Assembly (NCBI RefSeq): GCF_021021555.1
Contig: NZ_JAINWA010000003.1
Coordinates: forward strand, 1,612,001-1,676,000
Length of the DNA stretch: 64,000 nucleotides
Direction: 5' to 3'
Origin: Teretinema zuelzerae
Lineage (GTDB): Bacteria; Spirochaetota; Spirochaetia; Treponematales; Treponemataceae
Under the pieces are notes generated by a model. That model did no database searches, was not told the DNA's origin, and saw only the letters and a program-made list of their open reading frames with translations. Position 1 is the first letter of the stretch; each line of letters starts with the position of its first letter. This document shows positions 8,093 to 17,967 of the stretch, piece by piece. Position numbers and translations under genes: made by a program.

Positions 8093-9739
8093 ATGAGCAC
8101 GATCATTCAAAAAACACTCAGTTACTTTTACGCTCCCTACGAGAATGCCGATATACGAATTCAGAAAAAGGCCAGGCTGCTGGCTCCGCTGACCCTCTCG
8201 ATAGCCGCGCTGTGCGTCCTGCTTTCAATGGTTATGGGCGTAACCGCCGCCTACGCGGTGGCGGGAATCCTTTCCGGATTCATAGTGCTGTGCGTCGCCG
8301 TCCTTGTTCTTCTCCGAAAGGGAGCCTACGCGATATCGTCATCACTTTTTCTCTACGGCCTCTTTCTGGCGATGTTCGCTGCGATCAAGTTCGACGCCTA
8401 CAAGAACATCTATGAAACCTACGTATTCGCATCTTTGGGTCTTTTTTTCATGCTGATGGTGGCGAATCTCGGAGCCCACTACCTCCACGCGCTGGCCGCG
8501 ACGATCGGAACCCTGGCGGGAATCGCCGCCCTCTACGTTCTCGACTCGCTTCCCGGCGAAGGCGGAACGGTTTCGCTATTGGCTATACAGAATCTTGCGA
8601 CCTGCGGCGTAATAACCGTCGCCGGAGGAGCCCTGTGCGCGGCGGCGATCAAGATGCAGAACAACCTTGTCCGGGAGACCCTGACATCCGCTACTAAAGC
8701 GCGCACCCAGGCGGACGAATTCGGAAACGTCGTCAGTTCAGCCTGCGAGTCCATCATGAAAATCGGCAGCGAACTCGCGGAAGCCTCGGAGACCCTTTCC
8801 TCGGCCATCACGCAGTTCAGAATTACCGTACAGGAAGAAACTTCCGGGCTCGAAACGCTCGACGACGTATTGCTGCAGAACGAGGGCGACGAGCGCAAGG
8901 GTATCGAGGCCCAGGCGCGGGTGCGCAATTCCCTGGCGGCGTATTCCGGCAGAGTCGAGCGCGTTGCCTCCTCGGTAGCCCGGATGATCGAATCCATCGG
9001 AGCGATCGCTCAAAACGCCGGAGAGAGGAAAGCCGCTGTCGATCGCCTGACGGAAATGGCGAAGGACGGCAGCGTAAAATCGAAAGACCTGTCGCGCACG
9101 ATAGAATCGATCGTCACGGCGACCGCGAGAATGGACGAGGTGAACTCCCTGATCGGAGACGTAGCGAGCAGAACGAACCTGCTCGGCATGAACGCTTCCA
9201 TCGAGGCGGCTCATGCGGGTTCGGCCGGCAAGGGATTCGCCGTCGTCGCGCAGGAAATCAGAAAGCTTTCCCAACAGGCCGAATCGGGATCCCAAACGAT
9301 AGCGCAAACGCTTGCCGCGACCAGATCCGCAGTAGACGGAGCGGCGAAGGCCAGCGGCGAAACAGGTTCGTTCATCAACGAGATGGATCAGGAAATCGAG
9401 CAGGTGGCGGACACCTTATCCGGATTGATAGAGCGGCTTCAGGAAGTGGCTCGAGGCACCGGGGAAATACGTTCGGCGATGGAAGATTTCTCGGGGCTCG
9501 CGGCTGAAACAGGCAAGGAAGCGGCTTCGACGGAGGACCTCCTGAAAAAGGTGATCGACATGTCCGACGTGTCGAGGGAAGTCGCCTCGAACATGAAAAC
9601 CGACGCGAAGTCCATGATGAAAGCCTGCGACGCCCTGCTGGACAAGGCGGCCCGCGTGCGCGATCTGGGTAAACAAAACATATCCAAGATGCAGGAACTA
9701 CAGAACTCCGTTTGCGGTATCGCTTCCCGTCATTCATAA
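8093..9739 (+). CDS. methyl-accepting chemotaxis protein with multi-pass membrane sensor
   Basis: 548-residue chemoreceptor. About six hydrophobic segments fill residues 28-200 with little periplasmic sequence and no obvious HAMP. A coiled-coil MCP signalling domain follows, with tip RTNLLGMNASIEAAHAG (GM and S replace the usual AM/A). The architecture points to sensing within the membrane or of energy state rather than a periplasmic ligand (inference). The ATG 14 codons inside the longest frame is used because ACAGGAG lies 6 nt before it and a -10-like TATACT (8066-8071) stands upstream. Followed by an AraC-type gene. Confidence 0.88.
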   Translation: MSTIIQKTLSYFYAPYENADIRIQKKARLLAPLTLSIAALCVLLSMVMGVTAAYAVAGILSGFIVLCVAVLVLLRKGAYAISSSLFLYGLFLAMFAAIKFDAYKNIYETYVFASLGLFFMLMVANLGAHYLHALAATIGTLAGIAALYVLDSLPGEGGTVSLLAIQNLATCGVITVAGGALCAAAIKMQNNLVRETLTSATKARTQADEFGNVVSSACESIMKIGSELAEASETLSSAITQFRITVQEETSGLETLDDVLLQNEGDERKGIEAQARVRNSLAAYSGRVERVASSVARMIESIGAIAQNAGERKAAVDRLTEMAKDGSVKSKDLSRTIESIVTATARMDEVNSLIGDVASRTNLLGMNASIEAAHAGSAGKGFAVVAQEIRKLSQQAESGSQTIAQTLAATRSAVDGAAKASGETGSFINEMDQEIEQVADTLSGLIERLQEVARGTGEIRSAMEDFSGLAAETGKEAASTEDLLKKVIDMSDVSREVASNMKTDAKSMMKACDALLDKAARVRDLGKQNISKMQELQNSVCGIASRHS

Positions 9740-9852
9740 CGCTTTCCGCCGATGCTGCGGAACCGATCCGACTCGCGTAGGCAAAAAAAGGCGGGAGCCG
9801 TTTCCTATTTCAATATATACCTTAATCAAGAGCAACACGAAAGGAGCACGGG

Positions 9853-10722
9853 ATGGATTGGCAGACGCGCATGCTGCGCGCGATAGAGTATCTGGAAGGG
9901 TGTTTGACCGCGGATTGGGATCCTGCCGAGGCCGGGCAGAGAGCCAACTGTTCGCCCTTCCACTTTATGCGCATGTTCGAGGTGATCGCGGGAATCAGCC
10001 CAGCAGAATACCTCAGGCGGCGCAGGCTTTCCGCGGCGGCGCTCGATCTTTCAGGCGGGTCGGAAAAGGTGTTGGACGTGTCCCTCAACTACGGATGGGA
10101 TTCGCCGGACGCCTTCGCCAGAGCCTTCAAGAAAGAGTTCGGGTGTCTTCCCAGCGAAGCCCGCCAGAACGGCGCCCGGCTGCACATCTACCCTCCGCTC
10201 GCTTTCACTATCGCTCTGAAAGGAGACAAAGCAATGGAATACCGAATCGAACAGACGGGCGAAATCAGGATGACCGGCCTCAGCCGCCGCTTCAACAGCC
10301 TCGACGGAAGCAACTTCAAGGAAATCCCGCTCTTCTGGGAAGAGGTCATGAAAACGGATGTCTGCGACCGGCTGTGGAAGGCGAGCAAGCAGGAGAGCCT
10401 CGGAGTCGTCGGAGTCTGCTATGACCACGATATGAAAACCGGGGAATTTTCCTACGCGATCGCGATAGAAACTCCGGAAGACCTCACGCTCCTCCCGGAA
10501 GGCTGCGTCGACATCCTCGTGCCGGCATCGACCTGGGCGAAGTTCACCTCGCGCGGGCCGCTGCACCCCAACTTTCAGGAAACGATCAAACGCATCTACT
10601 CCGAGTGGTTTCCGGCCTCGGGGCGAGAGCACGCGGGAACGCATGAAATCGAATACTACGGTACGCATCCGGACTCTGCCTCGCCCGACTATTGGGCGGA
10701 ATACTGGGTGCCGCTGAAGTAG
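9853..10722 (+). CDS. AraC-family regulator with GyrI-like effector domain
   Basis: 289-residue transcription regulator. The AraC double helix-turn-helix is at the N-terminus (about residues 8-105, including SPFHFMRMFEVIAGISP and YGWDSPDAFARAFKKEFG). It is followed from about residue 125 by a GyrI/Rob-like small-molecule-binding domain (MEYRIEQTGEIRMTGLSRRF ... HEIEYY). This order is that of Rob/SoxS-like and BmrR-like sensors of amphipathic compounds. Ribosome site AAAGGAG. No neighbour on the same strand reveals its target. Confidence 0.88.
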   Translation: MDWQTRMLRAIEYLEGCLTADWDPAEAGQRANCSPFHFMRMFEVIAGISPAEYLRRRRLSAAALDLSGGSEKVLDVSLNYGWDSPDAFARAFKKEFGCLPSEARQNGARLHIYPPLAFTIALKGDKAMEYRIEQTGEIRMTGLSRRFNSLDGSNFKEIPLFWEEVMKTDVCDRLWKASKQESLGVVGVCYDHDMKTGEFSYAIAIETPEDLTLLPEGCVDILVPASTWAKFTSRGPLHPNFQETIKRIYSEWFPASGREHAGTHEIEYYGTHPDSASPDYWAEYWVPLK

Positions 10723-10740
10723 CATCCCAGGCGCGCCGCG

Positions 10741-10869
10741 GTTCCAGCGGACGCAGAGGGCGGCGTACCCGCCGGAGTCCTGAGGTTCCAGCAGCCGCGC
10801 CGGCGCTTCAACGGTCGCCGCGGCCGGCGTTCCCGCAGGAGTCCTGATGTTCCAGCGGGAGCGCCGGCG
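10741..10869. repeat. imperfect tandem repeat, about 45 bp units, GC-rich
   Basis: Two units, 10761-10805 and 10825-10869 (period 64), share CGGCGT-N-CCCGC, GGAGTCCTGA and GTTCCAGC blocks and differ at a few positions. A third GTTCCAGC with a partial unit stands at 10741. The repeats fill the 243-bp gap after the AraC gene. The open frames across them look accidental. Confidence 0.6.
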
Positions 10870-10912
10870 TTATATCCGGCGAGCCTCTGCGGACTCATCC
10901 TGTCAACTTTCC

Positions 10913-10942
10913 TTGTCGTATGGCTGTAACAGTGTTACAATT
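10913..10942 (+). promoter_or_regulatory. promoter with TGTAAC-N3-GTTACA palindrome
   Basis: -35 TTGTCG (10913-10918), 18-bp spacer, -10 TACAAT (10937-10942). A perfect palindrome TGTAACAGTGTTACA (10925-10939) covers the spacer and the -10 box, the position of a repressor site. The half-sites resemble those proposed for some Crp/Fnr (HcpR-type) regulators in anaerobes; this is from memory and unverified. Confidence 0.6.
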
Positions 10943-10965
10943 ATATACAGACAAAGGAGTTCTGG

Positions 10966-12834
10966 ATGAAGATACGGTCACAACTGCTCGGAATCATTGC
11001 AAGCATAACCGGAGTGTTTCTCCTTTCAGTCGGAGTTTTCTTTACCACCGAATCGAATAAATCGAAAATAGAAAGAGAGTTCAGGCTTCTGGAGGAATTG
11101 CGGTATCAATTGTTCCAGGAAACGAGCTTTCTCCACGCGTTCACCTTTACGCCCGCTTTGAACGCGATCGCGGATTACGAAGCGGTGACGGAAAAAACGA
11201 ATCAGTCCTTCGAAGCGCTTGCCCGTATTACATACCTTCCGTCTCAGCAGGAATCCGTTCGGGAAGCCTTATCGCAGATCGCGCGCATGAACGAGAACAT
11301 CCAGAAACGCAGGGCAAGTCTTCTTTCAGCGACCGAGGAATTTCTTTCCAAGGGGACAGAGACCGGCGGATTCCGAACCAGCCTCAAGCTCGCGGACTAC
11401 ACCATACTCCCCTATTTCGCGCGAAAGCCCGGATATGAAGACTATCTTTCCGCGGCGAAGGACTTTGCCTCGGCGATTGTGGTGATGAACCAATCCTGCA
11501 AGACGAGCATAGATATAATCGACGAAGAATACGAGATTATACAGGGCGCGATTCAGACGATCAGGCGGAATTCGCTCATTTCGTCGGCCCTGGTTGCGCT
11601 CATCCTCGGCATTGCCGGATTCATCGTCGCGGCGCGCATAGCAAGGCGCATATCGATCCGCATCCAGCGCCTTGAAGCGTCGACGCGGCTCATCAGTTCA
11701 GGAGATCTCACCAGAAAAATCGAGATACCCGGCGCGGACGAAATCAGGGAGCTCGGATCGCTGATGGAAGAAATGCGGCGCAGCATCACGGCCTCGATGA
11801 ACGCCATCCAGGAAACCGCGACCAAGGCGATGAGAAGCAAAACCAAGCTGGAAGAAGCGGTCGGCAATTCGACCCAGGCGCTCTCCCGCCTGGACGATGA
11901 ATCCAACCGGGTAGAAAACGTATCGATCTCTCTCAACGAAAACGTAGAACGCGCAAATACCGCAATGGGAGAGATCGTCAGGGACCTGGAAGCCGTATCC
12001 GGCATGATCCACTCGCAGGCGGCGATGGTCGAAGAATCCACCGCTTCCATTACCCAGATGGCCTCGTCGATCGTGTCTCTTTCTTCCATAATGGAGAAGA
12101 ACAAGGACGGATCCGAAAAACTCGTGGAAATCGCGGGAGTGGGCGAACAGCGTCTTCTGGAAACCGGCGAGATCATTTCCCGAATCAATGAAAGCGTGAC
12201 TACCATTCAGGACATGGCGAACCTCATAAGCGGCATCGCGACCCAGACCAATCTTTTGGCGATGAACGCGGCGATAGAAGCCGCCCATGCCGGTGATTTC
12301 GGCAAGGGATTCTCGGTAGTCGCGGACGAAATCAGGACTCTCGCGGAGGCGTCGGCGGAGAACTCCAAGATCATCTCGAAAAATCTCGCGGACGTCATCG
12401 GAAACATCACGGACGCGGACGCCGCCAGCAGAAATTCGTCTGAATCGTTCCAGGAAGTTCAGAAGGAGATCCGCAAGGTAAGCAACAGTTTCGACGAAGT
12501 GCTGAACGGACTCAGGGAGCTCAAGCAGGGCGGAACGCAGATCATGGAAGCGATGGTCGAGCTCAACTCCTACACGACGACGATAACGGACAATACCGAG
12601 GCGATAAACCGCCAGACGGCCCTCGTCTCCGGCGCGATCCAGGCCGTTCAAGGATCGTCGGAAGAAGTCGCGGCCGCGAGCGGAACCATCGGCAACGAAG
12701 TCGTGTATATCCGGAACACCTTCGTAGAGGTCGGCAGCCACGCGAAGGCAGTCGGAGCGATCAGCGAAAACCTTAACGAACATGTGTCGCATTTCACGAC
12801 AGAAGCGGCTGATCCGGCCGGAACTCAGGATTAA
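10966..12834 (+). CDS. methyl-accepting chemotaxis protein with periplasmic sensor and HAMP
   Basis: 622-residue chemoreceptor of classical layout. TM1 is at about residues 7-27, then a helical periplasmic sensor (about 28-200), TM2 at about 202-222, and HAMP ([22 protein letters not shown] ... at about 223-280). The signalling domain has the canonical tip [17 protein letters not shown]. Ribosome site AAAGGAG. The ligand is unknown. Its promoter carries a striking palindrome, so unlike the other two receptors here it appears to be transcriptionally controlled. A bidirectional terminator follows. Confidence 0.92.
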   Translation: MKIRSQLLGIIASITGVFLLSVGVFFTTESNKSKIEREFRLLEELRYQLFQETSFLHAFTFTPALNAIADYEAVTEKTNQSFEALARITYLPSQQESVREALSQIARMNENIQKRRASLLSATEEFLSKGTETGGFRTSLKLADYTILPYFARKPGYEDYLSAAKDFASAIVVMNQSCKTSIDIIDEEYEIIQGAIQTIRRNSLISSALVALILGIAGFIVAARIARRISIRIQRLEASTRLISSGDLTRKIEIPGADEIRELGSLMEEMRRSITASMNAIQETATKAMRSKTKLEEAVGNSTQALSRLDDESNRVENVSISLNENVERANTAMGEIVRDLEAVSGMIHSQAAMVEESTASITQMASSIVSLSSIMEKNKDGSEKLVEIAGVGEQRLLETGEIISRINESVTTIQDMANLISGIATQTNLLAMNAAIEAAHAGDFGKGFSVVADEIRTLAEASAENSKIISKNLADVIGNITDADAASRNSSESFQEVQKEIRKVSNSFDEVLNGLRELKQGGTQIMEAMVELNSYTTTITDNTEAINRQTALVSGAIQAVQGSSEEVAAASGTIGNEVVYIRNTFVEVGSHAKAVGAISENLNEHVSHFTTEAADPAGTQD

Positions 12835-12862
12835 CCGCGCATTACACGAATCGATAAAAAAA

Positions 12863-12894
12863 GGGCGGCCTGGAATTGCTCAGGCCGCCCTTTT
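12863..12894. terminator. bidirectional terminator between MCP and galTK
   Basis: Perfect 10-bp stem GGGCGGCCTG / CAGGCCGCCC (12863-12872 with 12881-12890), preceded by an A run and followed by TTTT, so it can end both converging transcripts. Confidence 0.85.
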
Positions 12895-12973
12895 CCATTT
12901 TAAACACTCCGGATGCCGCACGCGAACGGTTTCAGGACGTCGCGAGCAGTCTTGGACAGGCGCGAGCGAACCG

Positions 12974-15142
12974 CTATATCCTGAAGGTTCCGTTTCCGCT
13001 TTCGCAGGAGAAGAAGCCCGCTTCCAGGCCGGTCCGGTTTTTATACGCGGCGCCGACCTGCAACGCGAAGCCTTTTACCGAGTCCTTGTGCACGATCGCG
13101 ATCGCGCATCCGCCGAAGCCCGCCCCGGTCATTCGGGCGCCGATGCAGCCGTCCGCCTGGACAGCCTCTTCGTACAGGGTGTCCAATTCCAGGCCGGTGA
13201 CCTCGTAGTCGTCGCGGAGCGATTCATGGGATTGGCCGAGCAGCTTTCCGAGCTCTGCGAGATCGCCCCGTTCGAGGGCTTTCACCGCGTCCAGAACCCG
13301 CTCGTTTTCATACACACAGTGCTTTGCTCGTTTGCGGATGATCGGATCGATCAGAACCGAAGCGAGCTTTTCGAACTCCGCCGAGTCCAGATCGCAGAGA
13401 GCCTCGATGTTCGCGTGCGCTTTCAGTATGGAAAGTGCGGTCATGCACTCGCCGAGCCTCTCGTTGTATTTCGAATCGGCGAGCTGCCTTTTCTTGTTGG
13501 TGTTCATGACCACGATGCGGTAATCGCCGAGCTCCAGCGGCACGTAGCGGTACTCGAGCGTATTGCAGTCAAGTTCCACCGCGTAGCCTTCCTTGCCCAT
13601 CGCGACGGCGAACTGGTCCATGATTCCGCATTTGACGTTCATGAACTCGTGCTCGGAGCGCTGGCCCATCTTGGCAAGCGTGACCCGGTCGATTCCGAAG
13701 CCGTAGAGTTCGCTCACCGCGTAGCCGAAGCCGATCTCGAGGGCGGCAGAGGACGATACGCCTCCGCCGGCGGGGATGGTGCTGAACATGAGCACCTCGA
13801 AGCCCGAGTCGAAGCGATAGCCCTCGTCCTGCATAATCTTGAGTATGCCGTTAAGGTAGTTCGCGTAGTCGTTCTCCTTCGCGTAGGAAAGGCCTGCGGA
13901 AAGGTCGAATTCCATCCTGCCCGGGAAGCGGAGGTCGTCGTACACGATTTTCGAATCCTTGCGGCGGCGAATCATGATGTAGAGATACTTGTTTATCGCG
14001 GCGGGGAAGACTTTACCGCCGTTGTAATCGATGTGTTCGCCGATAATGTTGATCCGCGCGGGAGACGCGAACACGGAAACTTCCGCGAGGTCTCCGCCGT
14101 ACGCACGCGCGAACTCGGCGAGCAATTCTTTTTTCAGGAGATCGCGCGAAAGAGCCGGATCCCCGCAGTCTGCGAGATAGGCGAGCTTGGCCCGGCGGGT
14201 CTCCGCGGCGGTGCGTTCTACCGCCGCGACGTTCGCCGCGGCCCACGCGCCGGATTCGGAGGAGGCGTAGTACTTGATCAAATTCTTTCCGCGCAGGGGA
14301 GTATAAAACTCGATGTGAAAGTGGAATGAATCCTTTACGTCGTCGTACTCGGGGCTGTTTACGGGATTCTGATGGAGAACCATCATGTAGGGGAAGGGCC
14401 GATCGAAAATATGATCGAAGGCTCCGGTAACGATTTTGAGGATTTCGGCAAGGTCTGTCTTTTCGCCGTCCGTCAAATCCGAAAGATAGTTGCGGTGATT
14501 CTTCGCGGTGATGAATACTCCGTACGGATAATCGGTAAAGAACGGAATATAGGCGTAGAAGGATTCGTTTTCGTACACGATGCGTTCGCCGAATTTCTTC
14601 TCTTCCTCGTTCATCTTGCACAGAAGGCATCCGCCGTGTTCCTCATGGTGCTTGCGAGCGTTGTCGAGCTCGACCTGCACCTTCTGCGGTATCCAGGAAT
14701 ACGCGTAAATCTGCCCGTGCGGATGCGGCATGGTAACGCCGATTTCTTCGCCCTTGTTTTCGAAGGGCATGACGTATTTGTTCGCAGGAGTTTTCGCCAG
14801 CTCGACGCAGCGCTCGGTCCACAGATCGACCAGCTTCCGGATATGGGCAACGGGGAGCTCGTGGAGCGTTTTTGTATGCTCCGGGGAATACAGGATTACC
14901 TCGCAGGCTCCCTTCGAGGGCACGGCGCGATAGAAATCAGAACCGACCGGATCAGGCTCAGGAGGGTTGTCGCTCAACGCGGGAAAATCGTTATTGTACT
15001 TGTGTACGTCGTAGCGGTCGGGAACCTTCCCCGATCCCGGACAAAAGGGGCACCAGTTCTTCGGCATCTGGGGCCGGTTCTGCCGATGGGAGGCGACCAT
15101 GGTCCAGGTGCCCAGCAGAGGGTTGTAACGCAATTCAGACAT
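12974..15142 (-). CDS. galTK: fused galactose-1-phosphate uridylyltransferase - galactokinase
   Basis: A single 722-residue frame carries both Leloir enzymes. Residues 1 to about 325 are GalT: zinc-type Cys pair CPFCPG near 31-34, the nucleophile motif HPHGQ near 140-144 (second His is uridylylated), and FHFHIEFYTPLR. After a short linker, about 345-722 is galactokinase: GEHIDYNGG near 368, the ATP loop PAGGGVSSSAALE near 457, catalytic Asp in GIMDQFAVAMG near 509, and GARMTGAGFGG near the end. The two halves would convert galactose to galactose-1-phosphate and exchange it with UDP-glucose. The second ATG is used because GGAG lies 6 nt upstream; one four codons earlier is possible. It lies 84 bp after the sugar ABC permease, probably cotranscribed. 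No galE or galM was seen in the window. Confidence 0.93.
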   Translation of the reverse strand: MSELRYNPLLGTWTMVASHRQNRPQMPKNWCPFCPGSGKVPDRYDVHKYNNDFPALSDNPPEPDPVGSDFYRAVPSKGACEVILYSPEHTKTLHELPVAHIRKLVDLWTERCVELAKTPANKYVMPFENKGEEIGVTMPHPHGQIYAYSWIPQKVQVELDNARKHHEEHGGCLLCKMNEEEKKFGERIVYENESFYAYIPFFTDYPYGVFITAKNHRNYLSDLTDGEKTDLAEILKIVTGAFDHIFDRPFPYMMVLHQNPVNSPEYDDVKDSFHFHIEFYTPLRGKNLIKYYASSESGAWAAANVAAVERTAAETRRAKLAYLADCGDPALSRDLLKKELLAEFARAYGGDLAEVSVFASPARINIIGEHIDYNGGKVFPAAINKYLYIMIRRRKDSKIVYDDLRFPGRMEFDLSAGLSYAKENDYANYLNGILKIMQDEGYRFDSGFEVLMFSTIPAGGGVSSSAALEIGFGYAVSELYGFGIDRVTLAKMGQRSEHEFMNVKCGIMDQFAVAMGKEGYAVELDCNTLEYRYVPLELGDYRIVVMNTNKKRQLADSKYNERLGECMTALSILKAHANIEALCDLDSAEFEKLASVLIDPIIRKRAKHCVYENERVLDAVKALERGDLAELGKLLGQSHESLRDDYEVTGLELDTLYEEAVQADGCIGARMTGAGFGGCAIAIVHKDSVKGFALQVGAAYKNRTGLEAGFFSCESGNGTFRI

Positions 15143-15160
15143 CTCATTCTCCATTTATGA

Positions 15161-15195
15161 ACGCCCCGAAAACCGTCTTCCGGAATTCGGGGCGT
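15161..15195 (-). other. hairpin in front of galTK
   Basis: Perfect 10-bp inverted repeat ACGCCCCGAA / TTCGGGGCGT with a 15-nt loop, ending about 12 nt before the galTK ribosome site. No T run follows on either strand, so it looks like an mRNA processing or stabilising element, or a translational control hairpin, rather than a terminator. Confidence 0.5.
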
Positions 15196-15226
15196 CATTA
15201 TCTTATTTATTCGAGCGCGGAAAGTA

Positions 15227-16387
15227 TTAGCGGTTTTTAGCTTTCGAGGCAAGATCGAAGGCGACGGCGCCGAGGAGAACGAAGCCCTTGATCGCCTGCT
15301 GCCAGTCGATTCCGATGCCCATGATCGACATGCCGTTGTTGAGCACGCCCATGAAAAGTCCTCCGACGATGGCGCCGAGAACGGTTCCGATTCCTCCGGT
15401 GGTCGAGGCGCCACCGACGTAGCAGGCGGCGATGGCGTCGAGCTCGAAGTTCTGTCCGGCCTTCGGCGTCGCGACGTTGAGCCGGGCGGCGAACACCATG
15501 CCGGCAAGAGCGGAGATGACGCCCATGTTCGTGTAGATCCAGAACATCACCTGCTCGGTCTTGATTCCGGAAAGCTTCGCGGCCTTCGCGTTTCCGCCCA
15601 ACGCGTATATATGTCGGCCGGGAATGGTCTTTGTAGTAAGGAAGTTATAAATCATTATGAGGACGAACAGCAGAATCATGATGTTCGGGATGCCCTTGTA
15701 CGAAGCGAACACCAGGGCGAAGGCCATGACCACCGCGATAAGAAAGGCCGTCTTGACCGCTACCGCCCACACAGGAAGTCCTTCGAAACCGAACTTCTTC
15801 TGCTTTCTCGTCTTATGAATCTCGTTGAACACGATGACGAGCGCCGCCGCCACTCCGACCAGAATGGTCATATAGTTTTTGTCGCTTCCGAAGGGATCGC
15901 CCATGAAGCCGGACGACAGGCTCTGGAAAAGCTCGGGGAAGGGTCCCTTCGACTGTCCCTGAAGAACGACCAGGGCCATTCCGCGGAAAATAAGCATGCC
16001 CGCGAGAGTGACGATGAAGGCTGGGATCTTGATATAGGCGATCCAGTAGCCCTGCCATGCTCCTATCAAGCCGCCGACAACGAGGGCGAGCAGCATGGCG
16101 GGAATAGCGGGAATGCCCTTGTCCACCATCAGAGTTGCCGAGATTGCTCCCACGAAGGCGACGACCGATCCTACCGAAAGGTCGATGTTTCCGGTAAGGA
16201 TGCACAACAGCATTCCGATCGCCAGAATCAGAATATAGGAGTTCTGCAGAATCAAGTTCGTCAGATTAACCGGCCTGAGGAGAACCCCGTCGGTCAGAAC
16301 CTGGAAAAAGATCATCGCGGCCGCGAGGGCCAAAAGCATTCCGTACTGGCGGATGTTTTTCTTTGCAATCGTAAAAACGGTATTCAT
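15227..16387 (-). CDS. gguB: sugar ABC transporter permease, GguB/XylH type
   Basis: 386-residue inner-membrane permease of the ribose/xylose (CUT2) family with about 10 hydrophobic segments. The signature NIDLSVGSVVAFVGAISA is near residues 67-84, and the C-terminal region has GGASTTGGIGTVLGAIVGG. It forms the translocation pore, probably as a dimer, with the double-ATPase gene directly upstream (10-nt gap) and the binding protein before that. Ribosome site AAGGGG. Substrate is inferred from the operon (L-arabinose, D-galactose or D-xylose). Confidence 0.9.
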   Translation of the reverse strand: MNTVFTIAKKNIRQYGMLLALAAAMIFFQVLTDGVLLRPVNLTNLILQNSYILILAIGMLLCILTGNIDLSVGSVVAFVGAISATLMVDKGIPAIPAMLLALVVGGLIGAWQGYWIAYIKIPAFIVTLAGMLIFRGMALVVLQGQSKGPFPELFQSLSSGFMGDPFGSDKNYMTILVGVAAALVIVFNEIHKTRKQKKFGFEGLPVWAVAVKTAFLIAVVMAFALVFASYKGIPNIMILLFVLIMIYNFLTTKTIPGRHIYALGGNAKAAKLSGIKTEQVMFWIYTNMGVISALAGMVFAARLNVATPKAGQNFELDAIAACYVGGASTTGGIGTVLGAIVGGLFMGVLNNGMSIMGIGIDWQQAIKGFVLLGAVAFDLASKAKNR

Positions 16388-16397
16388 GGGGTGCCCC

Positions 16398-17921
16398 TTA
16401 ACGCTGGATTATGTTTCGCATTATTTCTTCCTGGGTGGCGGTCTTGCCGTCCAGTTCCGCGGTTATCTTTCCTTCGCTCATTACATACAAGCGGTCGCTC
16501 ATTCCGATAACCTCGGGCATTTCGCTCGATATCAGAATGCAGGCCATTCCCTGGGCCGCGAGCATGTTGATGATGGTGTAGATCTCGTACTTGGCTCCGA
16601 CGTCGATGCCGCGCGTCGGTTCGTCCAGAATGAGAATGCGGGGATCAGTGAAGATCCACTTCGAAAGAACTACCTTCTGCTGGTTACCGCCGGAGAGGTT
16701 GTTCGTCAGCTGAAGAATCGAAGGAGTCTTGATGCTGAGCGCTTTCTTGAATTTCTCCGCATGTACGATTTCTTCGTGTTCGTCGATGACGGAATGCCTG
16801 GAGATTTTCGACAGCTTCGCGAGGGTCGTGTTCCGCCGCACGTCGTCGATCAAAACCAGGCCGTACTGCTTGCGGTCTTCGGTAACATAGGCGAGCCCGT
16901 GTTCGATGGCCGAGGGAATCGAGTTCATGTGCACTTCTTTTCCGTCGATGAAGGTCTGTCCGCTTATGTTCTTGCCGTAATATTTTCCGAACAGACTCAT
17001 CGCGAGCTCAGTGCGTCCCGCGCCCATGAGTCCGACAAGGCCGATTACCTCGCCCGCCCTGACGTTGATATTGACGCCGTCGATCATCTTCCGCTCGGCG
17101 TCTTCAGGGTGCCACGCGTTCCAGTTTTTCACTTCGAATACGACGTCGCCGATCTCGCTTTTCCGTTTCGGGAAGCGGTCGGTGATTTCGCGGCCGACCA
17201 TGCCCCTGATGATCCGGTCTTCGGAAATGGGGGTATCGCCGACGTCCAGGGTTTCTATCGCCTTGCCGTCGCGAATTATTGTTATTGTGTCCGAGACTTT
17301 CGCTATTTCGTTGAGTTTGTGCGAAATAAGAACGGACGATATTCCATGCTTTTTAAGTTCCAGGAGCAGCTGAAGAAGATTCTCGCTGTCCTTTTCGTTC
17401 AGCGCCGCCGTCGGCTCGTCGAGAATAAGGAGCTTAACGTCCTTGGCGAGAGCCTTCGCGATTTCCACGATCTGCTGCTTTCCCACTCCGAGATGGTTCA
17501 CCGGCGTGTTGGGATTCTCCTCGAGGCCGAGTTTTTTCATCAGCTTGAGGGCTTCTTCGCGGGTTTTATCCCAGTCTATAACCAAGGCTTTCGCCTTTTC
17601 GTTTCCTATGAAAATGTTTTCCGCGATCGATAAATACGGGCTCAGCGCGAGCTCCTGATGAATGATTACGATTCCGGCCTTCTCGCTCTGCTTTATGTCG
17701 CGGAACTCGCAGAGCTTGCCGTCCATGAAAATTTCCCCGGTATACGTCCCGTGCGGATAAATCCCGCTCAAGACGTTCATCAGGGTCGATTTGCCCGCGC
17801 CGTTTTCTCCGACAAGGGCATGAATTTCCGCTTTCTTAACCTGCAGACTCACGGAGTCGAGAGCCATAACCCCGGGAAATTCCTTGGTTATGTTTTTCAT
17901 CTCGAGCAAAATATCCGACAT
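16398..17921 (-). CDS. gguA: sugar ABC transporter ATP-binding protein, GguA/MmsA type
   Basis: 507-residue protein with two ATP-binding cassettes, as usual for CUT2 importers. Cassette 1 has Walker [10 protein letters not shown] (near 38-46), signature LGVGKQQ and Walker B LLILDEPT. Cassette 2 (from about residue 258) has a degenerate Walker A (GLMGAGRTE), signature LSGGNQQK and Walker [13 protein letters not shown]. The degenerate second P-loop is normal for the family. It powers uptake with the GguB permease. Ribosome site GGGGG. Paired hairpins separate it from the binding-protein gene upstream, probably lowering its expression relative to the receptor. Confidence 0.92.
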   Translation of the reverse strand: MSDILLEMKNITKEFPGVMALDSVSLQVKKAEIHALVGENGAGKSTLMNVLSGIYPHGTYTGEIFMDGKLCEFRDIKQSEKAGIVIIHQELALSPYLSIAENIFIGNEKAKALVIDWDKTREEALKLMKKLGLEENPNTPVNHLGVGKQQIVEIAKALAKDVKLLILDEPTAALNEKDSENLLQLLLELKKHGISSVLISHKLNEIAKVSDTITIIRDGKAIETLDVGDTPISEDRIIRGMVGREITDRFPKRKSEIGDVVFEVKNWNAWHPEDAERKMIDGVNINVRAGEVIGLVGLMGAGRTELAMSLFGKYYGKNISGQTFIDGKEVHMNSIPSAIEHGLAYVTEDRKQYGLVLIDDVRRNTTLAKLSKISRHSVIDEHEEIVHAEKFKKALSIKTPSILQLTNNLSGGNQQKVVLSKWIFTDPRILILDEPTRGIDVGAKYEIYTIINMLAAQGMACILISSEMPEVIGMSDRLYVMSEGKITAELDGKTATQEEIMRNIIQR

Positions 17922-17967
17922 GCGTTTCCCCCTCTGATGCTTCGACGCCGAAACCGCCGGACTATTC

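Noticed and set aside
10689..10898. Minus-strand frame of 69 codons over the GC-rich repeats
   Set aside because: Composition follows the repeats (PAGTSG and RRPRR stretches), there is no ribosome site, and it overlaps the end of the AraC gene.
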